The notes beneath the pieces were generated by a model, which ran no database searches, was not told where the DNA came from, and saw nothing but the letters and a program-made list of their open reading frames with translations. From Microbacteriaceae bacterium (lineage in GTDB: Bacteria; Actinomycetota; Actinomycetes; Actinomycetales; Microbacteriaceae), in contig JAODAU010000156.1 of NCBI GenBank assembly GCA_025463615.1, forward strand, positions 1 to 8,771: a stretch of 8,771 nucleotides of DNA, given 5' to 3'. The number at the start of each line of letters is the position of its first letter. Position 1 is the stretch's first letter. The position numbers were made by a program, and so were the translations under genes. Shown here one piece after another: positions 6,337 to 8,771 of this stretch.

Positions 6337-6798
6337 TCAGTTTCCTTCGTCCGGGCCGACGACCACGCCCGGCGGGGTGCCGCCTGCGCGCTCGAAGTCG
6401 AGGGCATGTTGCAAAATTATAACGGCGGCGACCTGGTCGATCACCGGACGTGACTTCTTCGTGTTGCGGCCCGTCGCGTGGAGCGCGCGCTGCGCCGAGA
6501 CCGTCGACAGTCTCTCATCCACCATGCGCACCGGCAGGCTCGTGGATGCCGCGATCCGGGTGGCGAACTCGCGCGCGTCGGCCGTCGACGGGGTCTCGCC
6601 GCCCGACATCGCCAGGGGCAGGCCGACCACGATCTCGGTCGCGCCCTCGTCCGCGGCGTGGGCGAGGATGCGGGCGACGTCGCCGTCCCCGCGCGGCACG
6701 GTCTCGACCGGGGTCGCCAGCATCCCGTGAAGGTCGCTGCGCGCGACGCCGATGCGGGCCTTGCCCACGTCGACGCCGAGACGGACGCCCGGTCGCAT
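6337..6798 (-). CDS. ruvX: RuvX/YqgF family, putative pre-16S rRNA nuclease / Holliday junction resolvase
   Basis: The 153-residue product has the RNase H-like YqgF fold. Family acidic residues are visible: D10 in RLGVDVGKARIGVA, the VVGLPL segment (57-62), D94/E95 in DERLST, and D121 in VIDQVAAV. In E. coli the protein is implicated in 5'-end maturation of 16S rRNA. The Holliday junction resolvase name comes from fold similarity to RuvC, and a disulfide-dependent resolvase activity has been reported for the mycobacterial protein; there is no cysteine in this one. The ATG at 6798 follows the alaS stop by five bases, with GAGG 8 bases upstream overlapping the end of alaS. Residues 126-131 use an unusual run of AT-rich codons that spells a TATAAT. 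The alaS-ruvX-mltG order is standard in actinobacteria. Confidence 0.93.
   Translation of the reverse strand: MRPGVRLGVDVGKARIGVARSDLHGMLATPVETVPRGDGDVARILAHAADEGATEIVVGLPLAMSGGETPSTADAREFATRIAASTSLPVRMVDERLSTVSAQRALHATGRNTKKSRPVIDQVAAVIILQHALDFERAGGTPPGVVVGPDEGN
6343..6348 (-). promoter_or_regulatory. Ribosome-binding site of mltG, fixing the GTG start
   Basis: GAAGGA on the minus strand lies 9 bases ahead of the GTG at 6333, within the last codons of ruvX. It is the only good Shine-Dalgarno near the start and supports GTG rather than a later ATG. Confidence 0.7.
6416..6444 (-). promoter_or_regulatory. Candidate housekeeping promoter inside ruvX, directed at mltG and the aro genes
   Basis: On the minus strand a perfect -10 hexamer TATAAT lies at 6421-6416. 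A 17-base spacer separates it from GTGATC at 6444-6439, which matches TTGACA at three of six positions. Transcription would start near 6409, about 76 bases before the mltG GTG. The -10 is created by AT-rich synonymous codons of ruvX (residues 126-131: GTT ATA ATT TTG CAA CAT) in a gene that otherwise uses G/C-ending codons. The hexamers and codon shift are seen directly. Promoter activity is inference. Confidence 0.55.
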
Positions 6799-6803
6799 CC
6801 GGC

Positions 6804-8771
6804 CTACCTCGGCAGGGCCGCGCTGATCGCGTCGAGCGCGGTGTCGATCGCGTCCACGTTCGACCCGCCGCCCTGGGCGAGGTCGTCCTTGCCGCCGCCG
6901 CCACCGCCGAGGATGCCGGCCGCCAGCTTGGCGAGCGCGCCCGCCTTGGCCCCGGCACCGCGCGCCGCTTCGTTGGTGCCCACGATCACCGCGGGCTTGC
7001 CCGCCACGACCGCGGCAAGCGCCACGACCGCCGCGTCGGAGCCGAGGCGCCCGCGCGCGGTCGTGACCAGCGTGCGCAGGTCGTCCGCGGAGCTCAGCGT
7101 GCCGACGTTCTGCACTAGCGCGGTGACGCCGCCGAGGCGCGTCGCCTTCTCGAGCAGGGCGGGAACGCGTTCCACGAGAGCCGCCGACTCGAACTCGGCG
7201 ATGCGCTTCTCGGCCGTCTTGAGGCTCGACACGAGGTCGGCGATGCGCTCCGGCAGGTTCTCGCGGGGAGTCTTGAGGCTCGCGGTGAGCTCGCTCACGA
7301 TCGCGCGCTCGGCGGCGAGGTCCTTGAACGCCTCGATGCCCACGAGCGACTCGACGCGCCGGTTCGACGAGCCGATCGACGACTCGCTCACGAGGTTGAT
7401 CAGCCCGACCTCGGAGCTGAAGCCCACGTGCGTGCCCGCGCACAGCTCGAGCGACCAGGGGCTGCCGATCTGCACCACGCGCACGGTGTCGCCGTACTTC
7501 TCGCCGAACAACGCCATGGCGCCGAGCGAGCGCGCCTCCTCGAGCGGCAGGATGCGAGTGGTCACCTCGAGGTTGTCGCGCACCGCGTTGTTGGCGATGT
7601 CCTCGATCTCGGAACGGGTCTCGGTGGAGAGCGGGTTGCTCCAGTTGAAGTCGAGCCGCATGTAGCCCGCGCGGTTGTACGAGCCGGCCTGGTGCGCCTC
7701 CGGGCCCAGCACCTGGCGCAGGGCCGCATGGATGAGGTGGGTCGCCGAGTGGGCCTGGGTCGCCCCGCGGCGGTAGTCACGGTCCACGACGCTGGTGGCG
7801 GCATCCCCCACGCCGACCTCGCCGCTCGCGACCTGAACGCGATGGCTGACGAGGCCCTTCACCGGGCGCTGCACGTCGAGCACCTCCAGGTCGAAGCCGT
7901 TGCCCACGATGCGGCCGGCATCCGCCTCCTGGCCGCCCGATTCCGGGTAGAGCGAGGTCTCGGCAAGGATGACCTCGGCGATGTCGCCGACCGAGAGGCG
8001 GCTGACCGAGTCGCCATCCTTGATCAGCCCGAGCACTGTGGAGTCGGTGTCGAGGTAGTCGTAGCCGGTGAAGACCGTCTCGCCCTTGGCCCGTAACGCG
8101 CTGTAGACGCTGAGGTCCGCCAGCTGCGTCTTCTTCGCCTTCGCGTCGGCCTTGGCCATGGTGCGCTGTTCGAGCATGAGCGCGTCGAAGGCGTCGCGGT
8201 CAACCGAGAGACCAGATTCCTCGGCGATCTCGAGCGTGAGGTCGATCGGGAAGCCGAACGTGTCGTGCAGCAGGAACGCGGTGTCGCCGGCGAGCTGCTT
8301 CGCGCCTCTCGACCGTGTCTTGTCCACGGCCACATCAAGGATGCTCGTGCCGCTCGCGAGGGTGCGCAGGAAGGTCTCCTCCTCCGCGTAGGCGAGCCGC
8401 GCGATCCGGTCGTAGTCGGTCTCGACCTCCGGATACGCCGCCTTCATCGCGTCGCGCGAGGCGGGGAACAGCTCGGGGAAGGTCGCGGCGTCGACGCCGA
8501 GCAGGCGCATGGCCCGCACCGTGCGGCGCAGCAGGCGGCGAAGGATGTAGCCGCGCCCCTCGTTCGCCGGTGTCACGCCGTCGGACATCAGCATGAGGCT
8601 GGAACGCACGTGGTCGGCGATGACGCGCATGCGCACGTCGTCCTCATGGTCGGCGCCGTAGCGACGTCCGGAGACGGTCGCGGCCATGTCGAGCACCGGG
8701 CGCACCTGGTCGATCTCGTAGAAGTTGCCGACCTCCTGCTTGATGAAGGCGACACGCTCGAGCCCCATGCC
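6804..8771 (-). CDS. alaS: Alanyl-tRNA synthetase, C-terminal part (5' end outside window)
   Basis: 655 residues are present. The full enzyme is usually 870-900, so about a quarter is missing upstream. The frame runs off the window in GMGLERVA, the class II motif 3, so motifs 1 and 2 lie outside and the Met at 8768 is not the real start. Numbering from that Met: the helical tRNA-recognition domain (about 10-215, with DGVTPANEGRGYILRR at 63-78), the beta-barrel (about 225-330, with LYPESGGQ at 273-280), and the editing domain with zinc/active-site HSATH (340-344) and CAGTH (443-447), which clears Ser-tRNA(Ala) and Gly-tRNA(Ala). A coiled stretch (about 480-540) and the DHHA1 domain follow, with six glycines (621-626) and KDDLAQGGG. 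All editing residues are intact. One Leu (codon 8096-8094) is TTA, rare for this DNA. Confidence 0.98.
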   Translation of the reverse strand, partial: GMGLERVAFIKQEVGNFYEIDQVRPVLDMAATVSGRRYGADHEDDVRMRVIADHVRSSLMLMSDGVTPANEGRGYILRRLLRRTVRAMRLLGVDAATFPELFPASRDAMKAAYPEVETDYDRIARLAYAEEETFLRTLASGTSILDVAVDKTRSRGAKQLAGDTAFLLHDTFGFPIDLTLEIAEESGLSVDRDAFDALMLEQRTMAKADAKAKKTQLADLSVYSALRAKGETVFTGYDYLDTDSTVLGLIKDGDSVSRLSVGDIAEVILAETSLYPESGGQEADAGRIVGNGFDLEVLDVQRPVKGLVSHRVQVASGEVGVGDAATSVVDRDYRRGATQAHSATHLIHAALRQVLGPEAHQAGSYNRAGYMRLDFNWSNPLSTETRSEIEDIANNAVRDNLEVTTRILPLEEARSLGAMALFGEKYGDTVRVVQIGSPWSLELCAGTHVGFSSEVGLINLVSESSIGSSNRRVESLVGIEAFKDLAAERAIVSELTASLKTPRENLPERIADLVSSLKTAEKRIAEFESAALVERVPALLEKATRLGGVTALVQNVGTLSSADDLRTLVTTARGRLGSDAAVVALAAVVAGKPAVIVGTNEAARGAGAKAGALAKLAAGILGGGGGGKDDLAQGGGSNVDAIDTALDAISAALPR

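Noticed and set aside
6418..6423. TATAAC on the plus strand, suggesting an antisense promoter in ruvX
   Set aside because: It comes from the same AT-rich patch, and no plausible -35 lies at the right spacing (AAGTCG). The minus-strand reading is a perfect hexamer with a better -35.
6889..6908. GCC-type trinucleotide run near the end of alaS
   Set aside because: It encodes the glycine-rich loop of the DHHA1 domain, a normal feature of AlaRS, not an unstable repeat of interest.
1..8771. Mobile elements, CRISPR arrays, tRNA or rRNA genes, defence systems
   Set aside because: I looked on both strands and saw no transposase, integrase, spaced direct repeats, cloverleaf or rRNA signature. The window is almost fully occupied by housekeeping genes.

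Overview
The window is a GC-rich (roughly 69% by composition, estimated by eye) block of housekeeping genes, all read from the minus strand. Codon use, gene order and the EF-P and AlaRS sequences point to an actinomycete, most likely Micrococcales and probably Microbacteriaceae. The genus cannot be told from the sequence. I see no rRNA, tRNA, CRISPR, insertion sequence, phage gene or origin.

In transcription order (from high to low coordinates) the window holds: the C-terminal two-thirds to three-quarters of alaS (alanyl-tRNA synthetase); ruvX (YqgF family); mltG (endolytic transglycosylase); aroE, aroC, aroK and aroB (shikimate pathway); a small DUF3052-like gene; aroQ (type II dehydroquinase); efp (elongation factor P); and what looks like the first codons of nusB at the edge. 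Gaps run from 4-base overlaps to 39 bases, with no recognisable terminator, so the genes could form one long transcription unit. Several junctions overlap in the TTGA, ATGA or TGATG style (mltG/aroE, aroC/aroK, aroK/aroB, aroB/DUF3052), which suggests translational coupling.

The five aro enzymes cover dehydroquinate synthesis (AroB), dehydration (AroQ), reduction (AroE), phosphorylation (AroK) and chorismate formation (AroC). EPSP synthase (AroA) and DAHP synthase are absent from this block. AlaRS and EF-P serve translation, RuvX is linked to rRNA processing, and MltG to peptidoglycan strand termination.

No obviously new multi-gene system is present. The points most worth a second look are: (1) a perfect TATAAT hexamer made by a run of six AT-rich codons inside ruvX, placed to drive mltG and the aro genes; (2) an uncharacterised DUF3052-like gene coupled to aroB, between the enzymes that make and consume dehydroquinate; (3) an EF-P tip loop reading PGKGG rather than the PGKGP known from other actinobacteria; (4) a hairpin that could hide the aroC ribosome-binding site; and (5) short words (GGATGC and GCGACATCC) that recur more often than composition predicts.
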